Assembly (NCBI RefSeq): GCF_008831285.2
Contig: NC_045151.1
Coordinates: 7,641,682 to 7,705,681, forward strand
From: Nymphaea colorata
Taxonomy: Eukaryota > Streptophyta > Magnoliopsida > Nymphaeales > Nymphaeaceae
Reading direction: 5' to 3'
DNA length: 64,000 nucleotides
Part shown: positions 1-13,491 of the stretch, piece after piece
Numbering within the stretch: the stretch's first letter is position 1
How the letters are laid out: every line of letters starts with the position of its first letter
The notes under the pieces: generated by a model
The model's database searches: none
What the model was told of the DNA's origin: nothing
Seen by the model: the letters and a program-made list of their open reading frames with translations, nothing else
Translations under genes and position numbers: made by a program

Positions 1-2270
1 AAATTTTTAGCTTAGTAGCTGGGTTGATTTGTATGGGATATGACTCTTTTCTTGATGGACAAGGATGATTTTGTAAAAGAAAATATATATGAGCAATCCA
101 TTACTTGTGAAAAATCTTAATGTAGAAAAAAATATCAACTTGATATCTTAACTTTGTTATAAGAATATAATTGGTAAATAGTGATTCTCAAGTGAGATAT
201 CAAGTTGATAATATAGAAAAACAGAAAAATTATGAGCAATCCATTACTTGTGAAAAATCTTAATTTTGAAAGAATTAAATCTCAAGTAGAGTATAAATAT
301 ATGTGGTTTGATTCAAGAAGATATAGACTCAATAGGGGTGAATGACTAAGTTAAGATCACATGTCTAGTGATTGAAAACAAAATATAATGAAGTAAAGCA
401 AAGGTTGGCAATCAACTTGGAATAATTGATGTCCTAGTAAAATCATGGAAATAGTAAAATGGAAAGAATGACACACTATGGCTATTGAAGATAGAAAATT
501 ATTTGGCTAAATATAGATGAGGGAAAAAAGAATGCATGATATGGGTCAAATAAAGTTGGTAATTGAGCTAATAGATAACTATCATGTTCAATGATAGAAA
601 GTTAGGCAAATGAATAAATGAAAGATTGACAATGTATGATAAAATGTAGATTTTGAAGCAGTTCTAAAAAAAATGAACTTGCTGAATGATAAGATTTGAA
701 TACTCATTTAGGTAGTAGGGTTAAAACAGGTCATGTTGAAGATTATATAGAGATGAACGAATAAGATAGTGATTTAAATGAAGAAGATGTGTAAAATTAA
801 TAAATTGATTAAAGATTGTATGAAATACACACATACATTCATCATATAATGATAAACATCTAGCACTTTCTAAAGTCACATACATTTATCATGTATATAT
901 TTAGAAAATGAACATAGGACCCTAATTGAATTGGGTTTGATTAAGTATGATTATTCTATATAAATATGAAAATATACCTTAGCCAAGTGACTTAGTACCG
1001 ACATAGACTAAGGGTAAGGTTTATTCACTTCTTATTGGACACTCATCGATATACCACAAGTTACCACTCATGGTATTAACGAGGGAGCTTTCTCGCCCAA
1101 AGTGTGGTCAAGTTGTAAGACTTAGTCATGTGCTACCGCCTAAGACCAAACTCGCAACATGATGAATGAGACAAATAGGTATTAGAAGTTTTTGAAATAT
1201 GAGCAAACATATAAAATTGGTTGTCTCTAATACAATGTTTTCTAAGACAATGATTAAGTAGAAGAGCAAATATTGTTTTCAACAAAGTCTTAAATTGAGC
1301 AGGGTGTATTTGATCATAGATCTAGGTGAACATGATTGATCCTCCTCAATTAGTCTTATATGCAAGGAAGCAAATACAATCACCAAGCAATGTGATGAAA
1401 AACTGATGGGGTCAAAGCCAAAGAAGGGGACAGACTTAATCATTGGCAATATATGAGGTGTTGAAGTTAGTGGAAATGCATCAATGATAATCATAGCCAA
1501 ACGATGACGGGTCCCATCACGGTCACTATCTGTTCACACCCCCAAAAAACTTTTGGTTTTTAGAGTGCTCCAGAAAAATGAGGTTTTATTTTGAAATGAG
1601 AGAGGAAGGAATTTGCCCATTGATACGAGGATTGACCGTTCCCGGTGCCTTTACCGGTAACCAATCCAGGGCTATGTTTATTCTTCATGCATTTTGTTTT
1701 GGCTTAAACATCTTTTATTATAAATGCGGTGTAGTGTTTGAGAAAATGTTGAAGATTTGATGTTTCAAGATTTTGAGAAAGTTTTGAAGAGTCATTTGAG
1801 AGTGTAAAACATTTTGATTTACGAAATTTTTACAAATGTCATTTGAAATCGTCGAAGACTGTTTTTAAAGTCGATTTATGTTCTCTTAATAAATTAAGTA
1901 GGTTTGAGACTTTGCACTAATTCAATTGTTTCCTTCATGGAGCTCCATCTCATCTTGCTTAGGTTCATTTAGAGAGGTGTTTGTGATCATTCGTGATCTT
2001 AAGTGAGTGTGGATGTATGAATGCATTGATCGTACATAATTAGAAGGAAACCATTCATTCCTACCATAACGTTCATCTAAAAGTCTTCATACCATCACAT
2101 ACATCTAAGTTTTTCATTTATTTATAAAAGTGTCATAAGTATTTTTATGAAAAGAGAAATGTTTTTGAAAATGGAATGGGGTTGTAGACCATCAAACATG
2201 ATTCCAATATTTAGTCATTACTTGATTTTTGGTCTTTATGAATTCGGCAAATGGAAAGTTAGAAACATAG
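1..2270. other. AT-rich non-genic region, probable old retroelement debris
   Basis: I see no convincing coding region here. The reading frames present are short and match no family I know. A 34-base segment starting TATGAGCAATCCATTACT occurs twice, near 88 and 232. The stretch at about 1000-1150 and the terminator-like text at 1500-1700 look like decayed LTR sequence because they are richer in GC than their surroundings and lack frames, but I could not pair them with a partner. This is inference only. Confidence 0.4.
133..210. repeat. Inverted repeat, 16-bp arms
   Basis: The arm at 133-148 (TATCAACTTGATATCT) is the exact reverse complement of 195-210, separated by 46 bases. Each arm is itself nearly palindromic (GATATCAAGTTGATATC-like), so the stretch could fold in more than one way. 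No element was recognised around it. Confidence 0.6.
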
Positions 2271-2423
2271 ATTTTGAGAGAAAAAGTATTCGAAAGAATA
2301 AAAAAGAGAAAATACTTTAATCAGAGAGGAATATGGAAAAAGAGATTGAGTTTAAAATCACAAAATAAAAGATTTTTTTTAAAAAAAGAGAAAGAGGTAC
2401 GTATACATATACATACTTATGTG

Positions 2424-2526
<103 letters not shown>

Positions 2527-2619
2527 CATCTAAAAAGAAAGGATTAACTCAATTGGAGAGGGAAAAGAAGATTTTACAAAAAGAGAGAAAAAGAGATTTT
2601 AGAGAAAAATAGATTTTTA

Positions 2620-2745
2620 GAGAAGAGGAGACTCTAGAGAGAGAGAGAGCGGGAAAGAGAGAGAAGTACACATATATATCGATCACGCGCGATGTGCAGT
2701 GCGTCGTGATTGTGCACGCTGCGTGATCACGCATGAGCGCAGATT
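2620..2745. repeat. GA-rich tract next to a GC-rich palindromic patch
   Basis: A GA-rich stretch (about 2622-2668) is followed by a CG-dinucleotide-rich patch within AT-rich DNA. The patch contains the perfect 12-base palindrome GCGTGATCACGC at 2721-2732 and a second GATCACGCGCG motif near 2690. No gene was seen. Confidence 0.5.
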
Positions 2746-3469
2746 GAGTTCAAAAATAAAAAAATAATAATGATAAAAGTTAAATGAAATAAATAAATAA
2801 AAAGGGAGCCGTTCATAATAAAAATAAAAAAGCATAAAACCATCTTTTTAAATGTGTATAAAAATGGTTTTTGTTACAAATGAGGGTCGATTCCTTTTTG
2901 AGTGATTTTGGGCTTGTTTTAAATCCGGATGGGGTTTAATTGGCCGCCGACGCATTCTAATGAGTGATTTAAGCTCAAAAACACATCTTGACATGATAAC
3001 GAAACATAAAACAAAGGAAAGGTCTGTGCATGCGCACACTGTGCTTAATAGCATCAATTTTTGTCGTTTTGATCTTAGCTTTGGATTTTAAGTTTGAAAT
3101 GCTTGATTTGGATCTATACTTGGGTTTTTGGATCTAATTCAAATCTAAGTGTTGGATTTTGGATTTGAATCTCGCGTCTAAAGTCGGTTTTTGAATTTGA
3201 ATTTTGTGTTTGGGTTCAGACAAGGGTTTAGAGATTTATTTTGGATCGAATAGTCGCGCATTTGTTTTGGGTCTAGGATTGAGCTTAGGGTCTAAAAATT
3301 TAAATTCAAACAACTGACAATTTCGTTTGGGTGAAAATAAAATACAGTTTTTTTGAAAAAATTTGAGGTGATAACAATTACACAACTTGAAATTCTTGAT
3401 CGGGCATCGCATCACTACCCCTATGTAGTAGAAATTTTTTGCCATGATCATAATGTATGATTTCGAGAT
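2746..3469. other. Non-genic; degenerate GGATTTG/GGATCTA-rich repeats
   Basis: From about 3060 to 3300 the words TTGGATTT and GGATCTAA recur at irregular spacing, giving a decayed simple-repeat character. A similar texture reappears at about 25.33-26.33 kb. No coding region is supported. Confidence 0.4.
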
Positions 3470-5010
3470 CTAATATGGAAAAGGCCAAGCAGATGACACA
3501 ACTGAAGCTCTCTCAAGGGTAGAGTGTGACTGTAGTGAGACTGGAGCAGTCCTTACACATTACATTGTTTTAGTGGATGACCAAAACTTAGATGAAGAGA
3601 TATCTTTAGTAGGATCTAAGCTTAAAGATGACCGCTTGGCATGTCCTAATTACATACTTATGAATGAGGCTGTATACTACAAGGGTAGAGTCTAGCATCC
3701 TACCGAGTCCATGTGGATTCCACAACTATGAGACCATTTTCATTACACACCCATAGCTGGGCATAAAGGTGTCCAAAAGACCATAAAATGTCTCAAAGAA
3801 TCATTCTAGAAGCACATAAAATCTAGGGCTAAGAAGTTTGTTAAAGAGTGTGTACATTGCCAGCACAAGTCTGAGGGCATCAAAGCACCAGCCATCTGGT
3901 CACTTTACTAATACCTTAAAAAGTTTAGGAAGACGTTTTCATAGACTTTGTTGAAGCTTTACACCGCTCTAATGGCAAATGAAACCATCATGGTAGTTGT
4001 GGACCAGTTCACAAAATATGCTTATTTTGTTTCAATACCTAAAACTTTCTCTCGGTAGTTAAAGTCTTTTATGAGAATGTGGGTGAGTTGCATGATATCC
4101 CATAGGCAATAGCCTCTGACAGGGGCTTGCACTTTTTCAGTAGTTTCAAGTGTGAGTACTTTAAACTTATGGGAACTGAGTTTCATTTCAGTTTGGCCTA
4201 TCATCCACAAACTGAAGAGCAGTTTGAAATGGTTAATTGCACCTTGGAAGCCTTCCTTTGATGTTTTTGTAACCATCATCCACTAGAATGAATAAAATTC
4301 CTAGCTAGTGGTGAGTAGTCATATAATACAAGTTTCCATTCATCAATAGGTATGACCTCATTTGATGTTGTATGACTATCTACCACTAACATTGATCAAT
4401 TATGAAAAAGGTGTCTCACAAGATCCCAATGTGGACAAATGTTCAAAACAAAGAGATGAGATTTTGAGGCTTATAAATAAAAACTTAATCATGACTTACA
4501 ATAAAATGAAGTAAATACATGATAAAAATAGAAAAGGAAGATCAAGGTGGGGGACTGGGCATGCCTCAAAAAATTAATGGGTAGACATAAACCCTTTTTT
4601 GGCTAGCCTTACTTCAAGCTTCTACTAAAATTTCATGAACCTTTCAGAGTCTTAGAGTTGATACGAAAGACAACTTATAGGTTGAGTTTACCAGCACAGT
4701 CCTAAGTCTATCCGGTCTTTCATGTGTCTTGAGTTAAGCCTTTTAATGGTTAAACCCATTTGAAGAAGTCAATACTCTAAGGGATGAACCTTCACCCTTA
4801 CTAATCCAAATCATTTAAGTGAGGAGGATCAACAGAGAGGTACAATTGTTCACTGTGTCTTGATCCAATAGAATCAAGATGACATGAGCCAGAGTTGGGA
4901 AACAAGGAAGAGATACTTGATCGGTTTCCATTTGTTAGGTCTTGGTGACCAAACCAATTTTAGGAAGAGGACTTGATGCGCCATAGCTTCAAGAGGAGGC
5001 TAAACCACCA
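3470..5010 (+). pseudogene. Ty3/gypsy pol relic (RNase H end, integrase, chromodomain-like end)
   Basis: Reading the plus strand in shifting frames gives an ordered set of gypsy polyprotein remnants. Near 3487 there is a D-D-x-x-E-A-L-S-R-like end of RNase H. At about 3745-3900 there is a zinc-binding integrase N-terminus (H...GHKG... then CVHCQ). The integrase core starts near 3990 (VVVDQFTKYAYFV). Near 4890-4960 there is a chromodomain-like end (SWETR, then ILDRFPF in another frame). Many stops and frameshifts make it non-functional. The order fits a chromodomain-bearing gypsy element. The left part (gag, protease, RT) and clear LTRs were not found. Confidence 0.7.
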
Positions 5011-6490
5011 GACCAGCTAAAGTCATCTCAAGAGCTCGGGCCAAACCAAAGTGGGTGCATCTAGCTCGACCAACTCAAGCTAAGCACACCTCAAACCCCT
5101 ACCTTGTGCACCTAGTAGGCAGCTCAGGCCAGTCCAGCTTCACATGTTCAGCCTCAACCCAAAAGGCCCCATAGGTCATGCCAGTAGAGACGCCACCTCA
5201 CCACCATGGTCAACATGCATTTTCCTAATATTTAGTCGCCCAGCCCAAATGTGCCAATGAGGAGCGCATATTTGGAGAAGCCACATGACTCAACTAATAG
5301 GATAACTTTAATTCATTTTTTTTTTCATTTTTGTAAAGGGCACCGACCTAAAAGACTATTCTCTTTGATTCTTGGACATTTATTCAGATGTTTAATGAAA
5401 GTTGGGATTAGAATTGCGTAGATTATTCTCTCTCTCTCTCAGCTATTTTCCCTGTGTGTGTTCTTTGTGGTAGTGCAGACCGTTGGGCCACCTTTCTCTT
5501 TGCCATCACCAAACACCAACTCCACCACCATCGCCACAACCTCTGTCGTAGATCCCTACCCATTGCCAATGAATCTGAGCCAACCTTTTGGGTACTGCCA
5601 CTACATCTTTCTGTGTTGCAACCCCACTCTATTCCACCAGCAGCCTATCGATACCCTTACGTGATCCACCCATTACAACTGCACCTTGGGCACAGGGTCT
5701 TTGGCATGTGAGGACATCACATGGCCACCCCTCGGCAACTCTACCCCATAGACAGAGATCTCATGCTCACCTGTTCTAGGCCGATCTTTGCTCACTAGAT
5801 GCTGCTCATCCCTTGGGCTATGCTGAGAGCAGCTTTCGGCTGCAGCCTAGCTACCGACCAGTCCTCATACCGAGCTCACCTTCGGCCTAGCCTGACCAAG
5901 CCTTTCGTAACATGTGGTCGCACAACCCCTTGAGTGGCGTAAGAACCCAAAGTGGACAAGTTCAATGCTTCAGCATGGAGACCCACGTGTCACTCTAGGA
6001 TCTCAACTTCAAAGCCCAATTCCTCACGAGTTTGGCCATGACACCCACTCAACATAGCCGAATAGGCATCTTTGTGTCCTCTATCTTCATCTCTCTCATT
6101 GGTTTGTCTGAGCACCGCACCTCTATACCAACACCGTGTGAAATCTATCTTGTTGGCGAGCATTAGATGAATGAGGGAACTTGTATTTGGGGATTATTTG
6201 CTCACTGTCGAAACGTGAATGTTGTATCTCATAGACTAGCAAGACGTTAGATGCGTACAAGAGGTCCTCAGCAAGGACTCACATCACTTATTTAACATGG
6301 TCATATGCCTTCACAATGTCAATATTCAAGAAAATTCTTCCATCCTGACTTGAGGACAAGGAGCTCACGATATTGTGGGCACATATCACATTATCATATA
6401 GACTACTACCAAGTAGGCAAGATGCCTATTTTGGACATAAATTCTATTAAAAATGAATTTCATATGTTCAGTCAAAAATTTCAATTATCT
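5011..6490. other. No recognised gene; possible decayed LTR or 3' flank of gypsy relic
   Basis: This segment is richer in C and G than its neighbours and carries short overlapping frames at 5454-5779 without family similarity that I can see. Its position directly after the chromodomain-like end of the upstream gypsy relic makes LTR remnant the simplest reading. A CT-rich run lies at 5430-5441. I found no paired copy in the window. Confidence 0.3.
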
Positions 6491-8560
6491 TGTATGCAAA
6501 TTTACACCATAGCTTTAGGTATCAACAGTTGAATATTTCTAGCATCAGAAACATTTGGGATAAGCACGATAATTAAATGGTTGATATTATGAAAAGAACT
6601 TTCCAGATTCCATAAAACTTTCAACCATTCTAAAAATATCGTCTCCAATAGCTTCCCAAAGATGTCATCAGGCCTCAGAGCACTCCCACTAGACAGATTG
6701 AATAGAACTTTTCTAATCTCCTGCCAAGTAATAAGCATCAATTGTCTAGAACTGTCATATGAAAAAACAGACAAACTCTCTTCAATACCCTAAAACATCT
6801 AGCTCAAGCCCTTTGGAACACCATTTACTTGCATTCTTCCATTTCTTTTTGTTAATAGGAATTCACTGTTCCTCTAACTCAAAATGCATATTACTAATAC
6901 TTAACAGGACCCTCCCTCTAGCGGCACCTTGCTTCCCACTAGTACCATCTAGAGTGAATTTCACTGAAATCCCCTTACTTGTCTAATGAGCTCCGTGATT
7001 TTGCATCTTATGATTCAAAGATTATGTGTAATCCTCCACAAACTTGAAGGCAAATCCTGGTGAGATCTCAGGATCCACTTGTATGTTGTTGATGTTTCAT
7101 AATTGAAAAAAGTTTACAATATGAACCACATACATCATACCTTGCTTGTAGCGTCCATTACTCTTCATCCAGGAGTGATCCCCTTTCGCAACAACATCCA
7201 TTGCTATTCAAAAGTCAAATGATTCTTCTTCTTATCAACATAGGATTTCATAGAGTTTTGAGTTTGATGACATAGAGATTCTGTTATGTATAATTTCATT
7301 AGAACACTTCCTTCCTTAAGTCGAGCTGATCTTCATAGAGTTTTGAGTTTGATGACATAGAGATTCTGTTATGTAAAATTTCATTAGAACACTTCCTTCC
7401 TTAAGTCGAGCTGATCACCTTAACAGCATCAGGAATTCACCCTTGGTTCATTCAACTCTAGTCCTTCTTTCATTTTCTCAAATCACCATGGGTCATGGCT
7501 TCAAATAGATTGTAGAAATTTACCATCATCTCCTACACATTCTCTTGCTCCACTTCCTTATTTTTTCATATCTAAGCATTACTTTTGGCTTCAGTTTAAA
7601 TCCAATCAAGATGTCCACAGATATCCTTGTGAAACCTAATTTTCCCCAGAACTTCATATATGGGTCTTTTACGATGAAAATTCCTGCTAGAGCCTTCGTA
7701 ACCATTAAAAGTATATTCATTCCAAAACTTTGCTAGTGGACTTGAAAGTTGAATCCACATCTCTACTGAGTCTATTTTCAATTGCTCACTTGGCCACATG
7801 CACTTCCCCACTCCCCATGCGTTTTTCTTCAGAATCTGTTCCAACTCTTCCTCTGAATCCACTTTAATCAAGAAATGCTTAGTTCTGTTAATAGAAAATT
7901 TAGAGTTCTTGATCATATTCCATTGCTTGTTCAACAAATCGAAGATATACTAATACTCCATTCTTGGCTTGCTATTTCCTCCAATTATTCTAGCCACAAC
8001 TACAAATCTAGAGAGAGTCACAATTTTCACATAAGCTTCTAGGTGCAAGGATATCGTTAGGCCATTCACTCCAAAAGTGATCAATGCATTTGACACCCCC
8101 TTACTTTTAGGTTTATCAGAGCTCTTGACGACATTATTCCATCTACCTCAAGCATGAAATTTCTGCTCCGACAGCTGTAGTTTGACCTCCATTACCCATC
8201 TAGGATTAGCTCTAAGATATGATAGCCTCTTTCTCTTCATCTCTCCATTCACAAAAATTACAATAAACATTTTCGTTTAGAGGCTGATTTCTTTTTTAGA
8301 AAAACATGCATTCATTTTTTGAGAAGACATTTATGACCTAACTTCTAAAATAAAGTTTCAAATTTCCAATAGAAAAATAAAGTTGATTGTCTTGTCTAAG
8401 ACTCATCATAAATATCTTTATATAACATTTGCTTTGAGGAATGAGTGTTAAGACTACAATTTGTGCATATCTCCACTTGAGAGGAGCTTCTATATTAGCT
8501 ATTAGGGGTAGCACAACAACAAAGGAATTTTGATCCCCATTGAACTTTATGAAGAGAAAG
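6490..8560 (-). pseudogene. LINE (L1-type) relic
   Basis: The minus strand carries two LINE-like fragments in the expected order. At 7937-7526 a frame resembles the DUF4283 region of plant LINE ORF1, with HFLIKVDSEEELEQIL and then WIQLSSPLAKFWNE. At 6774-6502 a frame resembles the start of LINE reverse transcriptase: ITWQEIRKVLFNL, a decayed GK-A-PGPDG motif, then a NHLIIVLIPNV-like segment. The gap between them is too short for a complete endonuclease, so the copy is internally deleted as well as decayed. An 85-bp duplication sits inside it. The right end abuts the truncated gypsy LTR at about 8579. Confidence 0.6.
7247..7416. repeat. 85-bp tandem duplication, two copies
   Basis: Copies 7247-7331 and 7332-7416 both begin TTCATAGAGTTTTGAG and end GTCGAGCTGATC. 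They appear to differ at one base (GTATAAT versus GTAAAAT). The near identity implies a recent duplication inside an otherwise old LINE relic. Confidence 0.95.
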
Positions 8561-8869
8561 AAAAAAAAATCATAGACCGCTGGACCAAAGCTCATACTCG
8601 CACTCGCATCTGTCATTACATAAAACATAGTCCACGTCCTCCTCTATGCATTCGAATGTGGGGATTACCCTTACTAGATGTAGTTTAGTAACTCCCATGA
8701 AAGCCAACATTAGGCCCCATTCCCAAAACAAAACCAATCTAACCACTTTCAATTCCCAAAAATTAGGGACAACCACTATAAGATACATATCTAGTATACA
8801 CTACCAACTTTTGTGTATTTACGATTCTTTATCAATTCATGCATATGTGTATCCATTGGTATCGAATAC

Positions 8870-9042
<173 letters not shown>

Positions 9043-10129
9043 CCATTCATTTATCTTTAAAATCCTTACCTTGTCTACCTACATTCTTATTTTAGTATAC
9101 CGTCCTCTAAATGACCCTCTGATATTGAACAGCCAAATTTAGGTGGGGTTAGATAGACACTACTGTATTCATTATAACTGTGTGTACACTGCTGGAACTT
9201 ATGTTTTCTTCACTAGTAATGGAAATCTGTCTAGATCAGGCAGAAGCCCTCACACGTGTTGACAATTTCTGATCTGCACATTTTCTTGTAGATTACATGC
9301 AGAAAATTTCATTGCAGACTTACAACCCTTTGTGATTCTGGACACCACTTCCAACACCTATTCCAGGGCTTTATTCATTCTCATTGTGTAAGACTTCTCA
9401 TTTTCAGTGTTCATGACTTAGAATTTCTGATTCTATAAACCAAACCTTTCTTAAACCAGTGTATGAGTCATGTAATCTAACTCTGAACTTACCTATTATC
9501 CTTAACATACAAAGTTATGAATGGGAAAAACTACAAAAAGAAGGGTATAGCCCAAGTACGAGAAGGAATTACGCAATAACAATTGAGCTTAATCACAACT
9601 CATTCGAAAAGCTAGCTTAGTTTCCTAAAGAAAATAGGTTTCATGAGAAGTCTAAACTAGGAGGTATGCTATTCAACCACCTGAGATTATAACCAACTAC
9701 ATTTCTAGTTTTCCTTTTAGTTTTCTGTCTTTTTCTTATTATCAGCTTTATTTCTTCCTCGTGCCTATCCATGGTTGAATCAATCATTTGGTTCTTTAGT
9801 CAAAATAGTAATCTGTGCTTAACCGAAATTCCTGTCTTGGTAGGTAGGTCACTTCCTCTTTAATGTTTGAATGATAAAAGAGGACAAGAACAGTTCTTGC
9901 CTCCAATCTAATGGTCTCTGTACTTATTGTCTATATATATATATGTATGAAGAGACCCTTGTCACTCCATCCATGTAGCATACAAGAGATATTATTAAAT
10001 CTGATTGCTCAGATTTGCTGCAGTCAAATCTATTCTGTGCAAACAACATATTCATAGTGATAACTAGCAGGTTGCAGCAAACTTATATCATGTATATATA
10101 ACTGATTAGCAGGTTGCAGCACACTTATA

Positions 10130-10136
<7 letters not shown>

Positions 10137-10195
<59 letters not shown>
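10137..10195. repeat. (TA)n microsatellite
   Basis: A TA repeat inside the left gypsy LTR, within a stretch where a GCAGGTTRCAGCA...CTTATATCATATATA unit of about 45-50 bases recurs (about 10065-10265). The partner LTR has the same unit at about 18130-18270. Confidence 0.9.
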
Positions 10196-11358
10196 ACTAA
10201 TTTACAGGTTACAACAGACTTATATCATATATATAACTAATTGGCAGGTTACAACAGACTTATAACCACTCCATATAGTTTCCTCGTAGGCCTAATCTCT
10301 TACAGACATGTTGCCTTGCTGCGTGCTAAGTTTCTTGTATGCCTGATTTTTCCTTTTTTATGCTTTGTATCATTTCCAGCATGGTGTTCTAATACAATAC
10401 TTTATTCTTGCTCACAAATGTACATGTACACGTATTTATGTATATACAAGATTATATAACTGTTTTTACACAAGTATTGTAAGTGTTATATGCAACTATA
10501 TCCTTGTTTACAACTGAATATAGTAAACATGAGTAAAACTTCCTGCTATACTCGAACTTAGACTGTTGTACCCTACAATATTCACTACTTCAGTTATATT
10601 CTTAGTCGTATACTTCCTATTTTTTACTGTCCAACCACTATACAGGTTATAACACAAATAGGTATAAGTTGTTGCATGTTCTTGGTCCAGAACTTGTTCT
10701 CATCTCCAAATTCTTCTAAATAAATCTACACATAATTATATACTCAAGTATGCTTGTATTTTTATCTATAGGGACAACAAATTTACATGGACTACATACT
10801 GAATACATGTCTGAATATCCCCATACCTATTGCTCTAAGATGTAGCCGATTTTGTTTGCTTGCAGGCTGTCACTCCAACTGTGCATTCCTTTGTTTCGAC
10901 CCACTGCTCCGTAGCTTCTTTGATCATCCAAGACGTGGATGATACGCATGTAAACGAGACCCTCTTTGCTCTTGATCTTCACCCCAAGATACAGGAAACC
11001 AAGAGTTAGCTCCCACTTTTCTCCAATTTCTAGTTGTTGGGACCTTCCCTTTAAGGCTGCAGCAACTGGGAACCCAAAATACTGCAGTAGAGACTTAAAT
11101 AGGGCCAATACCTAGCTAGAAACACCTCCCTACGATTTTTTTTAGGATGGCTTCTCAGCTGCCGGCAATCTTCCTTAATTTCTTATTTAATATTTTCAGT
11201 TACTACTTCCAGCCATGTATATATTTATTAGCCCATTTATTTTTTCATAACTGCACCTCTTGACAGTTTCAGCTAGTCTTAACAGTCATTGAATCTACCA
11301 TTTATAGCTTTTGTAATAATTAAGAAAAAGGAACAAAAAGAAAACTTTGGGCATTACA

Positions 11359-11373
11359 TCCTTCCCTCCTTTA
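11359..11373 (-). other. Polypurine tract of gypsy element
   Basis: On the minus strand a purine run (TAAAGGAGGGAAGGA) immediately precedes the LTR start TGTAATGCCC. It is the expected primer for plus-strand DNA synthesis. Confidence 0.8.
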
Positions 11374-11822
11374 AAAAAAATTTTGTCCTCGAAATTTGAG
11401 CATACGTTGTTGGAAAAACTGTGGGTAACTCTTTCTCAAGTCTTCTTCTGGTTCCCACGCATATTTTTTGATCCCATGATACAGCCATTCCACTAGAACT
11501 AGTGAGATGTTCTTCCTTTTCAACACACATTCCTTTTGGTCTATAATCCGAAGTGTCTTTTCTTCTATTGTTATATCTTCTTGTAAATCTTCCTCTTTAT
11601 AGTCTATCACATGCGAAGGATCAGGTATATATTCCTTAGTATCGACACGCAAAACACTGAATGAACATGGGAAGTGCAATTTGATAAGAAACCTCTCCAA
11701 CTTTCTCTAGAACCTCGAATGGACCAATGTATCTTGGGCTCAATTGTCCCTTCTTTTCGAATAGGAAAACACTTTTGTGGGTGATATCTTAACAAATATA
11801 TGATCTTCTACTTCAAAAGCTA
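11371..11822 (-). pseudogene. Gypsy chromodomain-like C-terminus of integrase
   Basis: The minus-strand frame ending near 11371 includes ILRIIDQKE-like text (RIIDQKECVLKRKNISLV), then a VEWLYHG segment and AWEPEEDLRKSYPQFF. This is the typical ending of chromovirus integrases, where a chromodomain-like fold is thought to guide integration to heterochromatin. The overlapping frame at 11607-11795 supplies the preceding part after a frameshift. It lies directly upstream of the polypurine tract. Confidence 0.7.
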
Positions 11823-12640
11823 GCTCTATTCATCGTTGGTCTGCATAATTATTTTGTTGACTCTGAGCAGCCAAAAATTTCTTTTTAATCATGTTGACCT
11901 GGTCAGTGTAGTGTTGGATTACCAAGGGATTCTCAATCTTGTTGTCTCCTATCTCAGTCCAACACGATGGCGATCTACAAGGTTGACAATAGAGAGCTTC
12001 AAACGGAGCCATTCCAATGCTAGAGTGATAGCTGTTGTTGTAGGCAAGTCGGCCAACTTTACATGTTTATCCCATTCGCCCGTCCATTCCAAAACACAAG
12101 CTCTTAATATATCCTCAAGAGTCTGGATGGTTCACTCGGATTGCCCATCCGTTTGCGGATGAAATGTTGTACTTAGTTTTAATTTTGTTCTTAAGGATAC
12201 CTGTAACCTTCCCCAAAACTTGGATGTAAATCTCATATCTCCGTTAAAGATGATTGATTTAGGGATTTCATGAAGTCTCACAATTTCTTCAACATATAAA
12301 TCAGCCAGACTTTCAAGTGATTGCAAAATCTTAATGGGAAGGAAATGTGCAGATTTAGTTAGGCGGTCCACCACTACCCAAATAGCATCGTGTTGTTGTC
12401 GAGTACGTGGTAACCCCACCATGAAATCCATGGTGATGTCTTCTCATTTCCACTGAGAAATCTCCATTAGTTGCATTAAACCACTGGGTTTCTGATGTTC
12501 CACTTTAACCTATTGACAGACCAAGCACCGTGATATGAACACGACAATCTTTTTCTTCATTCCTCCCGATCAAAAGTTTCTCCTTAAATTTTGATACATT
12601 TTGGTGCTTCCCGGGTGTATGGTGTATTTTGTTTTGTGTG
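11822..12640 (-). pseudogene. Gypsy integrase (broken)
   Basis: The minus strand carries a decayed zinc-finger end (CxxCQ-like then VKVEHQKPSGL) near 12540-12480, with stops. The catalytic core follows (MDFMVGLPRTRQQHDAIWVV at 12431 on). After a frameshift comes the conserved tail with FEALYCQPCRSPSCW and then AAQSQQNNYADQR (12012-11830). Frameshifts and stops make it inactive. Confidence 0.8.
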
Positions 12641-12899
12641 CCTCTTCTAGCAACTTGTTTTGCACTCCTGGATCATTTGGAACCTATAATCTACTGTTAA
12701 ACCATATAGACCCATCATCATCTTCATAATAATGAGTTTCCTCTTTGTGACACTCAAGCACCAACTTCACATATTCAGGCATCTATTTTTGTTTCTCAAT
12801 AATTTTCTCAAGGAATTTATCTCTAATGAACACAACACACTTCACCTTTCCATTATCGTCTTGCAATGGATGCCATTGTTCAAGGTCTTCTGCCACTTT

Positions 12900-13491
12900 T
12901 CATATTTGCAATAACAGTCCACTAGCTTTAGCAGGCACCTTTCTACTGAGTGTATTAGCTACTACATTGGCCTTTCTTAGATGATATTTTATCTCAAAGT
13001 CATAATCCTTAAGATATTTCAGTCATCTTCTCTGTCTTAAATTCAATTCTTTCTGTCAGAACAAATATTTGAAAGATTTGTGATTGGAAAATACTTCAAA
13101 CTCCATACCATATGTAATGCCTCTATATCTTTAGTGCAAATACGACGGTTCCTAATTCCATATCATGCTTTGGATAGTTTTTCTTATGAGGTTTTAGTTG
13201 CTTAGAGGCATATGTTATGACTCTATCCCATTGCATAAGCACAACTCTATAACTTGTTCATGATGCATCAGTATATACCACAAACTCCTTTCTCCTTTTT
13301 GGTAACGTTAGAATTGGGGCGTTTGTCAAATTGTCCTTCAACATTTGAAAACTCTTCTGATAGTCTTTGGTCCATGTGAATTTAACTTCCTTTTGTAGCA
13401 ACTTAGTCATTGGGGTTGCAATCTTTGAGAAATTCTTAATGAACTTCTTGTAGTATTCTGCCAAGCCAAGAAAACTTCTAATTTTAGTCAC
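12900..13491 (-). pseudogene. Gypsy RNase H region (broken)
   Basis: The frame at 13491-13258 contains the connection segment after RT (IRSFLGLAEYYKKFIKNFSK, then FTWTKDYQKSFQMLK) and the start of RNase H (EFVVYTDAS). Downstream text to about 12900 shows decayed RNase H signatures in other frames. It lies between the RT and integrase blocks as expected. Confidence 0.75.
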
